From the NCBI RefSeq assembly GCF_037094685.1, contig NZ_CP146614.1, positions 5,208,001-5,272,000 on the forward strand: 64,000 nucleotides of DNA, written 5' to 3'. Under the pieces are notes generated by a model, which worked only from the letters and a program-made list of their open reading frames with translations, searched no databases and had not been told where the DNA came from. Made by a program: the position numbers and the translations under genes. Below, piece after piece: positions 9,801-17,583 of the stretch. Source of the stretch: Massilia sp. METH4. GTDB lineage: Bacteria > Pseudomonadota > Gammaproteobacteria > Burkholderiales > Burkholderiaceae_D. Numbering within the stretch: the stretch's first letter is position 1; each line of letters starts with the position of its first letter.

Positions 9801-10963
9801 GGCACCACCACCAGGGGACTGGCCTTGGCCTGCTGGCCGTTGACCAGCAGGATGGCGCGGTAGCTGCCGGCCGGCAGCGCCGCCGTCGCGTTCTGGACGG
9901 TCAGCGTTTGCTGGTCCGCGGCGAAATCGAACGTATCGAAGCGGTGCACCGGTACGCCGTCGGCGGCGCGCAGCATGACGACGATCACGTCGTCCGTCGC
10001 CGTGCCGAGCAACACGCCCTGCAATTCCAGGTCGCCGGCTGCCAGCAGTGCGCCAGTAACAAGAGGCAGCAGCCGGACCGGCAGCAGGTTGCTGGAGCGC
10101 GTGTGGGTGGCGTCCAGGCGGCGGCGCACCAGCAGGGGCGTTTCGCCGGCCGACAGCGCAGTGCCGTCCGCGATCGGCGCGCCGGGACTGCCCTCGACGG
10201 TGACCACCAGGTGGTCGAGGCGGCGTTCGTCCAGGGTCAGCATCACATTGCCCAGCATGACTTCCAGGTCGCCGCCGAAGTCGCGGCCGAACAGCCGGAT
10301 CACGGTGCCGGCCTCGAAGCGGTCGGGCTCCACGCGTTCGAGCACCGTGCCCAGCGACGGCAGCACGTCGATGTTCACGCCGTCCCGGCCGATGATGGTT
10401 TCCGGCGTGGTCGTGTAGTCGACCCCGACCAGCAGGGAGGCGCGCGGCGGCGTGCCCGGCACGATCATCACGGGCCGCACCTGGAACGCGGCCGACAGGC
10501 GGTAGCGTTCCTCGTTGCCCTGCATGAGCTTCGACAGCAGGTCGGGGCCCGACTCGTCGAACGTCAGCTTCAGCGGTTCGGGGTTGTATTCCAGCGCGCT
10601 GCGGATCGCCACGTCCACCGGCGGCGCCAGGCTCAGGTAGTTGAGGCGGTACAGCGTGGCCATGCCGCTGCCGAGCAGCTCGTGGGCGGCGGCCGTGTCG
10701 CTGCTCTCGTCGGCATCGAAGGCGGTGAGCAGGAAGCGCAGCACCAGCCACAGCGGCGGCGGTTCGCCTTCGTGCAGCGGGATGTTGCGCAGGTGGGGAT
10801 CGGCCGCCGTCTCGTACAGGAACAGGTTCAGCTTCGCGCTGGTGTTGCGGCTGGCGGCATCCTCCGGCTTGCCGACCGAGACGAGGAAGCCGGCCGCGGC
10901 CAGGTGCTCCTGGAGCAGCCGGGTGACGGCGCCGATCGCTCGGAGGGAGTCGGCGAGCGCCAT
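9797..10963 (-). CDS. DUF4255 sheath/tube terminator (Afp16-like)
   Basis: A 388-residue protein with an N-terminal DUF4255 (Pvc16) domain: ALADSLRAIGAVTRLLQEHL, then SAKLNLFLYETAADPHLRN and PPLWLVLRFLLTAFDADE. In Afp and PVC particles the homologue forms the cap that ends tube and sheath growth. Residues after about 200 form an extra beta-rich region (VDYTTTPETIIGRDG..., GTVIRLFGRDFGGDLEVMLG) that looks like Ig-like or IPT repeats, not part of the minimal cap. The start at 10963 (MALADSL) leaves one base after the preceding stop; the longer reading is Arg-rich and out of family. Confidence 0.87.
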   Translation of the reverse strand: MALADSLRAIGAVTRLLQEHLAAAGFLVSVGKPEDAASRNTSAKLNLFLYETAADPHLRNIPLHEGEPPPLWLVLRFLLTAFDADESSDTAAAHELLGSGMATLYRLNYLSLAPPVDVAIRSALEYNPEPLKLTFDESGPDLLSKLMQGNEERYRLSAAFQVRPVMIVPGTPPRASLLVGVDYTTTPETIIGRDGVNIDVLPSLGTVLERVEPDRFEAGTVIRLFGRDFGGDLEVMLGNVMLTLDERRLDHLVVTVEGSPGAPIADGTALSAGETPLLVRRRLDATHTRSSNLLPVRLLPLVTGALLAAGDLELQGVLLGTATDDVIVVMLRAADGVPVHRFDTFDFAADQQTLTVQNATAALPAGSYRAILLVNGQQAKASPLVVVP

Positions 10964-10964
10964 G

Positions 10965-11759
10965 TCAGAACCTGCGCAGGCTGCGGCGCGCCAGCGCGCC
11001 TCGGGTGGGACCGGAAATGCCGGCCGGGGGCGCCGGGACTGCCGGCGCTGCCGCTGCCTGCACGGCGGGCGCGTCGACGCGGACCTGGATCGTGCCGATC
11101 GAGATTTCCACCGTTTCGTCGTGCAGCGCGCCCTGCAGGACATCGGCGGATGCTGCCGCGGGAGGAGAAATCCCTTCGGCACGGCGCGGCCCGGCCGGCA
11201 CCGGCGCGGGCTGCTCCTGCCCGGCCCGCAATGGCGCGGGGTGTGCCGGGCCCGTGTCGGAGGCGTCTTGCGGTCCGGCCGCGACCCAGTCCAGCGCCGC
11301 CTGGATCAGCGCGCGCCCGGGTTCGGCAGCGGCCGCCGCCCGCACGGCGGGCGGCGCTGGCGATTGTTCGGGCGCGGGACGCGGCGCACCTGCCTCGTGC
11401 GGCGGTTCACCCACGGCCGAAGTCGACGCGGCTATGGAAGCCGGTGCAGGATGCGGCGCGGATGGGAGCCGGATCGGCGGAGCGAGCGGCGCCGCCGGCG
11501 TTTGTGTTGGCGTTGCCGGCTGCGTACGCTCGGTCAACCCAGCCGCCAGTGCAGGCGGCTGCCGCTCCCCGGCGGGCACCGGCATGGCGGGCTCTTCGCC
11601 GACCGCTTCGAGCCCGGATTCGGGTGCGGTTGGCTGGATCGGCGGGGCCGCCGCCATGCCGCCGACCGCTTCGAGCCCGGATTCTGGTGCAGTTGGCTGG
11701 ATCTGCGGGGCTGCCGCCATGCCGCCGGAGCGCAGCAGCGCGTCGAAGTAGCCGCTCAT
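10965..11759 (-). CDS. Pro/Ala-rich low-complexity protein of the injection operon
   Basis: A 264-residue protein, mostly Pro, Ala, Glu and Gln and so probably unfolded. It begins MSGYFDALLRSGGMAAAP and ends with a short ordered piece (HDETVEISIGTIQVRVDAP) followed by a basic tail. Residues about 13-54 are two near-identical 21-residue repeats (see repeat at 11598-11723). The ATG overlaps the upstream stop by four bases (ATGA), so translation is likely coupled. The IGTIQVRVDAP segment near the C-terminus is reminiscent of short proteins in other eCIS loci, where function is unknown. It might be a flexible linker or scaffold; no function can be assigned. Confidence 0.65.
   Translation of the reverse strand: MSGYFDALLRSGGMAAAPQIQPTAPESGLEAVGGMAAAPPIQPTAPESGLEAVGEEPAMPVPAGERQPPALAAGLTERTQPATPTQTPAAPLAPPIRLPSAPHPAPASIAASTSAVGEPPHEAGAPRPAPEQSPAPPAVRAAAAAEPGRALIQAALDWVAAGPQDASDTGPAHPAPLRAGQEQPAPVPAGPRRAEGISPPAAASADVLQGALHDETVEISIGTIQVRVDAPAVQAAAAPAVPAPPAGISGPTRGALARRSLRRF
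11598..11723 (-). repeat. Two 63-bp tandem repeats inside the Pro/Ala-rich gene
   Basis: Two adjacent 63-bp copies (11598-11660 and 11661-11723) differ at only a few positions. They keep the reading frame and encode two 21-residue repeats containing QPTAPESGLEAVG. The in-frame length suggests recent slippage or unequal exchange in a tolerant, disordered segment. Confidence 0.9.
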
Positions 11760-12487
11760 CGTTCTTCCCCGATCATGGCCAGGTAGCGGGCGCGGCGAGC
11801 CGGCGGCACGGCCAGCACCTGCGCTTCGGTCCAGCCGTAGTGCGTGGCGCAGATGTGGATCTGCTCGAGGAGCGTGCGCTGGCTGGCCGCCAGGCGGCCC
11901 AGCGCCAGTGCTTCCAGGTCGAGCGCCACGTCGTTGCCGGCGCCGCAGGCGGGGCAGGCACAGGCCACAGTGAAGTCGACCAGGGGGTCGAGCGCCGCCA
12001 GGGCCGGCGCCAGGGCTGCCTCGTCATCGGGGCTGCCGTCGCCTTCCACCAGCAGCGTGCCGATCATCAGCGTCACGGCTGCCTCGCGCGTGGCGGGGCG
12101 CGCCTCGCGCCAGCGGCGCAGGTCCGTACCGGTGGGCCGGCGCAGGGTGGCGGCGCGGCCGGTGCCGAGCGCCACGCGCAGCGGCTCATCCCCGGCCGCG
12201 TAATCCGCCAGCTGGCGCAGCGGCAGGTCGAAGCCGAACATCTCGCCGCAAGCGGTGCAGCGCGCATGCAGCGGCAGCGTATCGCGCCCGTCCGTCAACG
12301 CGGCGAGCCTCAACAGGGTTGCAGTCCGCAGGCTCACCGACTGGTCCCACCAGAAGTTTGCATCGGCGGGCGCGCAGCAGCCGGCCAGTAGCTCCGTCAC
12401 GAGCGCTGGCCGGTCGGGCCGGCCGAAGTCCAGGTCCAGGTCGGGTGGCTGGCCGAACGGCCGGACGGGTACCGTGGCGGCATGCAT
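11756..12487 (-). CDS. Putative baseplate chaperone-like protein with two Cys clusters
   Basis: A 243-residue protein from ATG 12487. It has a CxxC pair at C77/C80 (CTACG) and a second cluster at C176, C178 and C181 (CACPACG), a pattern that suggests one bound zinc. The rest is Leu/Ala/Arg-rich helix with a WWDQSVSLRTATLLRLAAL segment. Proteins of this size and layout occur between the tube gene and the terminator gene in eCIS and phage-like clusters; some are compared with T4 gp51, a baseplate catalyst. That link is weak, so the role in assembly is inferred from position. It follows the tube gene by 13 bases. Confidence 0.68.
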   Translation of the reverse strand: MHAATVPVRPFGQPPDLDLDFGRPDRPALVTELLAGCCAPADANFWWDQSVSLRTATLLRLAALTDGRDTLPLHARCTACGEMFGFDLPLRQLADYAAGDEPLRVALGTGRAATLRRPTGTDLRRWREARPATREAAVTLMIGTLLVEGDGSPDDEAALAPALAALDPLVDFTVACACPACGAGNDVALDLEALALGRLAASQRTLLEQIHICATHYGWTEAQVLAVPPARRARYLAMIGEER

Positions 12488-12500
12488 GGCGCGCGCCCCC

Positions 12501-13016
12501 TCACGACAGCGTCGGTTCGGCCGGTTCGACGACGGCGAGGTCGCGTTCCCAGCCCTCGTTTTCCAGCTTCAGCGTCTGGATGGCGATGGCATTGGCGTTG
12601 GCGTCCAGATCCGGCATGGCCTGGAATTCGGACACCCAGCAGCGGTAGATCCTGTAGGCCAGCACCACCTGGCCCGTTTCGTTGTACACCTCCAGGATCA
12701 GGTCCTTGCGGAAGTCCTTCAGGCTGATCTCGGCGCCCAGGCCGGCGCCCACGTGCCACACCTTGTTGGCCCAATCCTCGAATTCGGGATCGTGCGTGAC
12801 GCCGCGCTCCAGGGTGATCGCCTCGTACTTGGTGCGCCCCGGCGACTTGCGCGAGGTGGACGGGTCGCCGCCTTCGCGGTGTTCCACCACCTCGGTGCTG
12901 CGCTTGAGCGCGCCGACCTTGCTGACGCCGGCCACGTAGCGGCCATCCCATTTGACGCGGAACTTGAAGTTCTTGTACGGATCGAAGCGGTGCGTGTTGA
13001 CTGCGAACTGGGCCAT
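12501..13016 (-). CDS. Inner tube protein of contractile injection system
   Basis: A 171-residue tube protein. The opening AVNTHRFDPYKNFKFRVKWDGRYVAGVSKVGALKRSTEVVEHREGG is the family signature of the Hcp/gp19-like tube subunit in tail-like systems (Afp1/5 kind). It continues with YEAITLERGVTHDPEFEDWANKVW and ends with QTLKLENEGWERD. Stacked hexamers form the channel that carries cargo. It lies 10 bases after the sheath gene. Only one tube gene is visible, whereas Afp and PVC carry two. Confidence 0.93.
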   Translation of the reverse strand: MAQFAVNTHRFDPYKNFKFRVKWDGRYVAGVSKVGALKRSTEVVEHREGGDPSTSRKSPGRTKYEAITLERGVTHDPEFEDWANKVWHVGAGLGAEISLKDFRKDLILEVYNETGQVVLAYRIYRCWVSEFQAMPDLDANANAIAIQTLKLENEGWERDLAVVEPAEPTLS

Positions 13017-13026
13017 GGCCGACTCC

Positions 13027-15063
13027 TTACTGCAGATCGCCGGCGATCTGCTGGATGGTGATGACGACGAATTCGGCCGGCTTCAGCGGCGCGAACCCGA
13101 CCACGATGTTGACGATGCCGAGGTTGCGGTCGGCCTGCGTGGTGGTCTCCTTGTCGCACTTGACGAAGTAGGCCTGCTGCGGCGTGAGGCCCTGGAAAGC
13201 GCCCTGGCGGAACAGGTTGTTCATGAACACGCCCACGTTCAGGCGGACCTGCGCCCACAGCGGTTCGTCGTTCGGTTCGAACACCACCCATTTCGTGCCG
13301 CGGAACAGGCTCTCCTCGATGAACAGCGCCAGGCGGCGGATCGGGATGTACTTCCATTCGCTGGCCAGGGAGTCGGCGCCGTCGAGCGTGCGCGCGCCCC
13401 ACGAGATGTGGCTGTAGCCGGGGAAGGTGCGCAGGCAGTTCACGCCCAGCGGATTGAGCGCGCCGTTCTGCAGGTCGGTGAGCACGTAGGCCAGTGCCTG
13501 CACGTTCTCCAGCCGCGCATCGGTGCCGGCCGGTGCCTTCCACACGCCGCGCGTGGCGTCGGTGCGCGCATACAGCCCGGCGATGGTGCCGCTGGCGCCG
13601 ATGCTGCGCAGCCGGTTGCCGTTCGCCGGGTCGGGCACGAAGGTGCGCGGGAAGTACACGGCCGCGTCGCGGCTGCGCAAGGAATCGTTCTCCATCATCC
13701 ACGTCTGCATCGCATCGAGCGTGGCGGTGGTCTCGGGAATGTCGATGAGCAGGAATCCGCGCCGGCTGGCCATGTAGGCGGCGGCCTGGTCGTACACGGC
13801 GCGCATCGCGGTGCCGGCCAGCTCGGCGGCGCGCGGAATGCACAGGATGTTGACGAGGTCCACGTCGTCCAGCGCATGGAAGCCGGTCTTGGCCGCGCTG
13901 CTGCCGATCAGCGCCGCGTCGTCCACCGGAAGGATGCCGTCGAGCCCCCCTTCGAGCTGGTACTGTTGCACGTTCGGCGCCACCGCGGCGGGAAAGCCCA
14001 TGTCGGCAGCCGCCGGGCCCTCGACGTCGATGGTGGTGCCGGGCAGCCAGGCCGGGCTGCCGCGGCCGCCTTGAACGACGTAGCGGAACGGGCTGGCGGC
14101 GGTACCGTTGCCGAGCAGGCGCACGGTGGCGCCGGCCAGCGCCGAGCGTTCCGGCTCGGCGGTGACGACGCCCGGATCGGCGAGCCCGCGGATCGCGGCT
14201 TCGATGAAGGGCCGTAGCGCGGCATACGTGGTGGGCGCGGGGCCGGGATAGGTCAGGGTCGCGGTGCGGGTCGGCCGCGCGACGGGCGGATCGGTATCGT
14301 CGGCCACGGTAACGTCGAAGGTCGCGCCGCTGGCGGGGATCACGGGCGGCAGCGGCAGCAGGTCGCCCAGCGTGCCGGTCACGGCCGGGCGGGGGAAGGG
14401 CGCGACAACGGGCAGGGCCGGCAGGTCGGCCGTGCCGGCCAGATTGCGCCGGTCCAGCTGGACGATGCGCGACGTTTCGTTGACGGTGGGGATCGCGTAG
14501 TTGGGCGCCGCCGCGTCCATCGTCAGGTTGCGGAAAGTCTCGGTGCGCGCCACGCGCGGCCGCCCGTTCTCGACCACCACCTCGCTGACGGTCAGGTTGA
14601 ATGTCTCGGTCGGCGCGGCCGTGTCGTAGTCGACGTCGAGCCGCACGTTGTTGCCCCAGGTGCCGGGATCCGCGGCGGGCTGGCCACGCAGCCGGCGCCC
14701 GGCAAGCACGCGGAACATGTCGTCGCCCGCCCCGGCGGGTTCGTCGTTGATCAGGGCGCGCGCCTCGATGGCATTGTTCGCCGGCGCGGCGTCGTCCAGC
14801 GTGGCGACCCGCACCACCCAGCACTCGGCGCCGCCGTTCTGGAAGAACTGCTTGATGCCGTAGCTGGCCGCGCTCTGGCGGTCGATCCCGCCGAACTCGC
14901 GTTCGAAGTCGGCATAGCCGAGGCACTGGACGGCCTCGTTCAGCGGGCCGCGCGAGAAGTTGTCGACGAAGCCGGCGATCGACGTGGCCACGCCCGTGAT
15001 GGTGCGAACGCCGCTGGGCCGTTCCTCGATGTAGACGCCGGGGTAGGTGAGGGTGCTGGGCAT
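13027..15063 (-). CDS. Contractile tail sheath protein
   Basis: A 678-residue sheath subunit, first gene of the operon. ATG 15063 gives MPSTLTYPGVYIEERPSGVRTITGV, the classic sheath N-terminus, preceded by an AAAGGA ribosome site; upstream in-frame Met codons lack such a site. The C-terminal half (NPLGVNCLRTFPGYSHISWGARTL... WVVFEPNDEPLWAQVRLNVGVFMNNLFRQGAF... FVKCDKETTTQADRNLGIVNIVVGFAPLKPAEFVV) is the conserved core and interlocking arm. About residues 150-400 form a long variable insert rich in Pro and Thr, probably surface domains; this makes it longer than a minimal sheath. It contracts to drive the tube. Confidence 0.95.
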   Translation of the reverse strand: MPSTLTYPGVYIEERPSGVRTITGVATSIAGFVDNFSRGPLNEAVQCLGYADFEREFGGIDRQSAASYGIKQFFQNGGAECWVVRVATLDDAAPANNAIEARALINDEPAGAGDDMFRVLAGRRLRGQPAADPGTWGNNVRLDVDYDTAAPTETFNLTVSEVVVENGRPRVARTETFRNLTMDAAAPNYAIPTVNETSRIVQLDRRNLAGTADLPALPVVAPFPRPAVTGTLGDLLPLPPVIPASGATFDVTVADDTDPPVARPTRTATLTYPGPAPTTYAALRPFIEAAIRGLADPGVVTAEPERSALAGATVRLLGNGTAASPFRYVVQGGRGSPAWLPGTTIDVEGPAAADMGFPAAVAPNVQQYQLEGGLDGILPVDDAALIGSSAAKTGFHALDDVDLVNILCIPRAAELAGTAMRAVYDQAAAYMASRRGFLLIDIPETTATLDAMQTWMMENDSLRSRDAAVYFPRTFVPDPANGNRLRSIGASGTIAGLYARTDATRGVWKAPAGTDARLENVQALAYVLTDLQNGALNPLGVNCLRTFPGYSHISWGARTLDGADSLASEWKYIPIRRLALFIEESLFRGTKWVVFEPNDEPLWAQVRLNVGVFMNNLFRQGAFQGLTPQQAYFVKCDKETTTQADRNLGIVNIVVGFAPLKPAEFVVITIQQIAGDLQ

Positions 15064-15119
15064 GGCTGGTCCTTTCATGGCAACCGACTGGAGCTGCATG
15101 GGCGGCCGGCATCGCTCGG

Positions 15120-15197
15120 TGGCAAGGCTCACTGGCAAGACTTACTGGCAAGACTCAGTGGCAAGACTCAGTGGCAAGACTCAATGCCATGACTCAC
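15120..15197. repeat. Six 13-bp tandem direct repeats in the sheath leader
   Basis: Consecutive 13-base units start at 15120, 15133, 15146, 15159, 15172 and 15185. The core is TGGCAAGACTCAC on the plus strand; copies 3 and 4 are identical and copy 6 has two changes (TGCCATG). The unit length is not a multiple of three and no reading frame uses it. If the sigma-54 promoter is right, the array is transcribed within the first 110 bases of the mRNA. Confidence 0.92.
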
Positions 15198-15255
15198 TGG
15201 CATGGCGATCCGGCATGCGCCTGGGCGCACCCGTGGCGCTGCAATCGCCATGCCA
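15198..15255. repeat. 12-bp perfect inverted repeat around the predicted start site
   Basis: TGGCATGGCGAT at 15198-15209 is the exact reverse complement of 15244-15255, with 34 bases between. The right arm is also the -24 half of the sigma-54 promoter, and the predicted transcription start (about 15229) lies between the arms. It may be a protein-binding dyad or a by-product of the promoter sequence. Confidence 0.8.
15240..15255 (-). promoter_or_regulatory. Sigma-54 (-24/-12) promoter for the injection operon
   Basis: Read on the minus strand, 15255 to 15240 is TGGCATGGCGATTGCA. The GG and GC dinucleotides are spaced exactly as in the consensus TGGCAC-N5-TTGCA, with one mismatch in the -24 box (T for C). 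Transcription would start near 15229, leaving a leader of about 166 bases before the sheath ATG. A sigma-54 activator gene faces it directly, which strengthens the call. Confidence 0.75.
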
Positions 15256-15383
15256 ATTGCGGCAGGGGCGGAAGGACGGGCGAGTGTGCGTCGCCGGCCA
15301 CGGGGCGTGACGGCCAGCCCGCGTCCGGGCATCGCCCTGGCCTGTGTCGAAAATCGCACGGTTGTGGCGGGAATGCACAGCGC

Positions 15384-15412
15384 TTGATCTGCCTGAGCCA
15401 CCTCCCTATACT
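15384..15412 (+). promoter_or_regulatory. Sigma-70 type promoter of the sigma-54 activator
   Basis: TTGATC at 15384-15389 and TATACT at 15407-15412, 17 bases apart. It would start transcription near 15419, about 70 bases before the activator ATG. Confidence 0.55.
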
Positions 15413-15489
15413 GGCCTGACGGCGTTCGCGCGCTGGGCGGTTTCCGCCGTACCCGTGCGGCGCCCGATCTTCGGGCAAGGAGAATCGCC

Positions 15490-16497
15490 ATGCTGCTGTC
15501 CGAACCGTATCCGCAGCCGGAACTGCCCCGCGACTTCGTCGGTTCTTCGCCCGTGTTCCTGGAGGCGCTCGCCTTGATCCGCCGCTTTGCCCCCTCGCGC
15601 GCGCCGCTCCTGATCACCGGCGAGAGCGGCACCGGCAAGGAACTGGCCGCGCTTGCCGCGCACGCGCTGAGCGAGCGCCGCGGCGGACCGTTCATCCCCG
15701 TCAATTGCGGCGCGCTGCCCGACACACTGGTCGAAAGCGAGTTCTTCGGCCACGCCAAGGGCGCCTTCACCGATGCGATTCGCGCCCGGCAGGGCCTGGT
15801 GCGCGATTCCGAAGGCGGCACGCTGTTCCTGGACGAGATCGAGGCCCTGTCGCCGCGCGGCCAGGTCAGCCTGCTGCGCTTCCTGCAGGATGCCTCGTTC
15901 CGCTCGCTGGGCGAGGAACAGCGGCGTCACGGCAATGCGCGCGTGGTGGCGGCCTCGAACGTGGATCTCCGCGAGCTGGCCGACCGCGGCGTATTCCGTG
16001 CCGACCTGCTGTTCCGGCTCGACGTGCTGTCGATCCGCATGCCGCCATTGCGCGAGCGTCCGGACGACCTGGGTCCGCTGGCCGCCCACCTGCTCGCCAA
16101 GGCGGCGCAGCGCGAGGGAGGCAAGCCGAAGCGGCTGGCGCAGGCGGCCAGCGACCTGCTGCCCAGCCACCCCTGGCCCGGCAATGTGCGCGAGCTGGAG
16201 CACGTGCTGTTGCGCGCCCACCTGCTGAGCACCGGCCCGCGCATCGAAGCGGACGACCTGCGCCGCTGCTGTGCCGCACTGGGCAGCGCGCCGGACGGCG
16301 GGGCGCCGGTCGATATCGGGGTGTTGCGGCGAGAGAAGCAGTTTGCCGTGCGCGAGGTGGAGCGGCGCTTCGTCGAGCGCGCGTTGGCGCAGGCGAACGG
16401 GAATATCAGCGAGGCGGCACGGTTGTGCAAGATGGAACGGGCGACGCTGAGCCGGCTGGCGAAGAAGTATCGGGCTGGTGCGCCGCTGCCAGCGTGA
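15490..16497 (+). CDS. Sigma-54-dependent transcriptional activator, PspF-like
   Basis: A 335-residue enhancer-binding protein that remodels sigma-54 RNA polymerase using ATP. Walker A GESGTGKE is at residues 44-51, Walker B GTLFLDEIEAL at about 110-120, and the sigma-54 contact loop is GAFTDA at 91-96, where most relatives have GAFTGA. The C-terminal 50 residues (VERRFVERALAQANGNISEAARLCKMERATLSRLAKKY) form a Fis-type helix-turn-helix. There is no N-terminal sensor domain, since the ATPase begins at about residue 14, so control must come from a partner protein or from expression level, as with PspF. ATG at 15490 has an AAGGAG site. It is divergent from the injection operon, the obvious target. 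Confidence 0.92.
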   Translation: MLLSEPYPQPELPRDFVGSSPVFLEALALIRRFAPSRAPLLITGESGTGKELAALAAHALSERRGGPFIPVNCGALPDTLVESEFFGHAKGAFTDAIRARQGLVRDSEGGTLFLDEIEALSPRGQVSLLRFLQDASFRSLGEEQRRHGNARVVAASNVDLRELADRGVFRADLLFRLDVLSIRMPPLRERPDDLGPLAAHLLAKAAQREGGKPKRLAQAASDLLPSHPWPGNVRELEHVLLRAHLLSTGPRIEADDLRRCCAALGSAPDGGAPVDIGVLRREKQFAVREVERRFVERALAQANGNISEAARLCKMERATLSRLAKKYRAGAPLPA

Positions 16498-17166
16498 GCT
16501 GTAGCGCGCGGGATTACGCAGTCACCAATCCTCTCAAAGACTGACAGTGGCGGCGGCCGTTCAGACTAGTGTTGAGGCATCTTCATAACCCTCGCATGTC
16601 ACGGTGCTACTCAGCACACATCGCGGACAGACGCGCGTAGCAGTTGCGTTGGTGCAACGGTGCAAGATCGCTCAGTTGCACTGCAGGCGTGGGGTTGCGC
16701 ACGTTCCGATTGATGAGACGGTGCTAAACCGCATTTACCTTACGTACATCCGTCCTAATCGCTGGCGTGGCCGTCGGTTCAAGCCGCAGCGCGTTGATGA
16801 GGCCGCTATCTACTTTGGGTTAGCATCGCAGAGTACTATGCAGTACGCGTTCACCGCACATCCGACCTCGGCGGCGATTCGCTGCAGACTCAATCTCTGC
16901 CTCTTCAGTATTTCCATTTCCACGTACCCTCGTTGGGTATCAAGGCTGCCTCGCAAAATGGGGCCATGGTCTTAGACTGGCATATCAATTTTCAACCGCT
17001 GGGGTGTATCAAGTACAGCCGCTGCTGGACAACACATAGTGTTGCTTTTTGTTCCATGCATTGCGCAAGTAGGTCGAATTGCGCCTGAGGTAGGGGAAAC
17101 TGTAGGCAATGTTGTCACTAGAGCCTGCCTCTGGGGGCGATCGACGTATCGATATAAGGAAGAGTT
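16498..17166. other. Gene-poor, lower-GC stretch after the activator
   Basis: 669 bases with clearly more A/T than the rest of the window. The only frame of any length (16604-16975, 123 codons) has no ribosome site, no recognisable domain and an unnatural residue mix, so it is not annotated. No insertion-sequence ends or tRNA were seen. Together with 17584-18062 it looks like an old insertion scar or decayed genes. Confidence 0.6.
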
Positions 17167-17583
17167 ATGTATCTGCTGACCGATGGACGGACGATATTTC
17201 TGGAGTTTCTGCGAAATTTAACACCGCAGGCGTTGCTACTGTCCCTTGCATTCGTGACCGGATCGCGTCTGGACCTTAACGAATGGGATTTATCAAACTG
17301 GGCACAGACATTTATATTTCTCATGTTCGTGGCTCTCGCCCTGCTATCCGGCATTGCCAACGCGTCGTTGTTCATCGGTCGATTCGCACCGATGTTTCAG
17401 GTGCGCCGTGCTTTCAAGCGATTCGATCCGCGACTCCACAGGAAATTACCAGTAAAAGTTCGCTACGCATGGAGGAAGAAGGGCATTTTTTTCGAAGCGG
17501 CCTTTGTACTGCTGTCCGTCGAGCTCGGGATTGTCGCCGTGTTCTTGACTGCGATGGAGACAGCGAGAACGATGGTCCCTTAG
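17167..17583 (+). CDS. Small membrane protein of unknown function
   Basis: A 138-residue protein with three likely membrane spans at residues about 20-35, 45-70 and 108-132, separated by a basic loop (RRAFKRFDPRLHRKLPVKVRYAWRKKG). The ATG at 17167 follows an AAGGAAG ribosome site at good spacing, which is the main reason to accept it in an otherwise empty area. Its codon use is more A/T-rich than the neighbours, in line with acquired DNA. I do not recognise the family; it could be an orphan or the remains of a larger locus. Confidence 0.6.
   Translation: MYLLTDGRTIFLEFLRNLTPQALLLSLAFVTGSRLDLNEWDLSNWAQTFIFLMFVALALLSGIANASLFIGRFAPMFQVRRAFKRFDPRLHRKLPVKVRYAWRKKGIFFEAAFVLLSVELGIVAVFLTAMETARTMVP

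Larger units (their letters stand above)
15064..15489. other. Divergent control region between sheath operon and activator
   Basis: A 426-base gap between two divergent genes with no credible coding frame. Going from the sheath start it holds the sheath ribosome site, six 13-bp direct repeats (15120-15197), one arm of an inverted repeat, a sigma-54 promoter (15240-15255, minus strand) and a sigma-70 type promoter for the activator (15384-15412). The 15256-15383 part would be the natural place for the activator's binding sites, but no dyad there is convincing enough to list. Confidence 0.8.

Noticed and set aside
1..15063. Complete prophage
   Set aside because: No capsid, portal, terminase, integrase or lysis gene is visible; the gene set is that of a tail-like particle. 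The left side is outside the window, so this is provisional.
15120..15197. CRISPR array
   Set aside because: The repeats are only 13 bases long and have no spacers; no cas genes are present.
16604..16975. Open frame of 123 codons in the low-GC gap
   Set aside because: No ribosome site, no recognisable motif and a residue mix typical of non-coding DNA.
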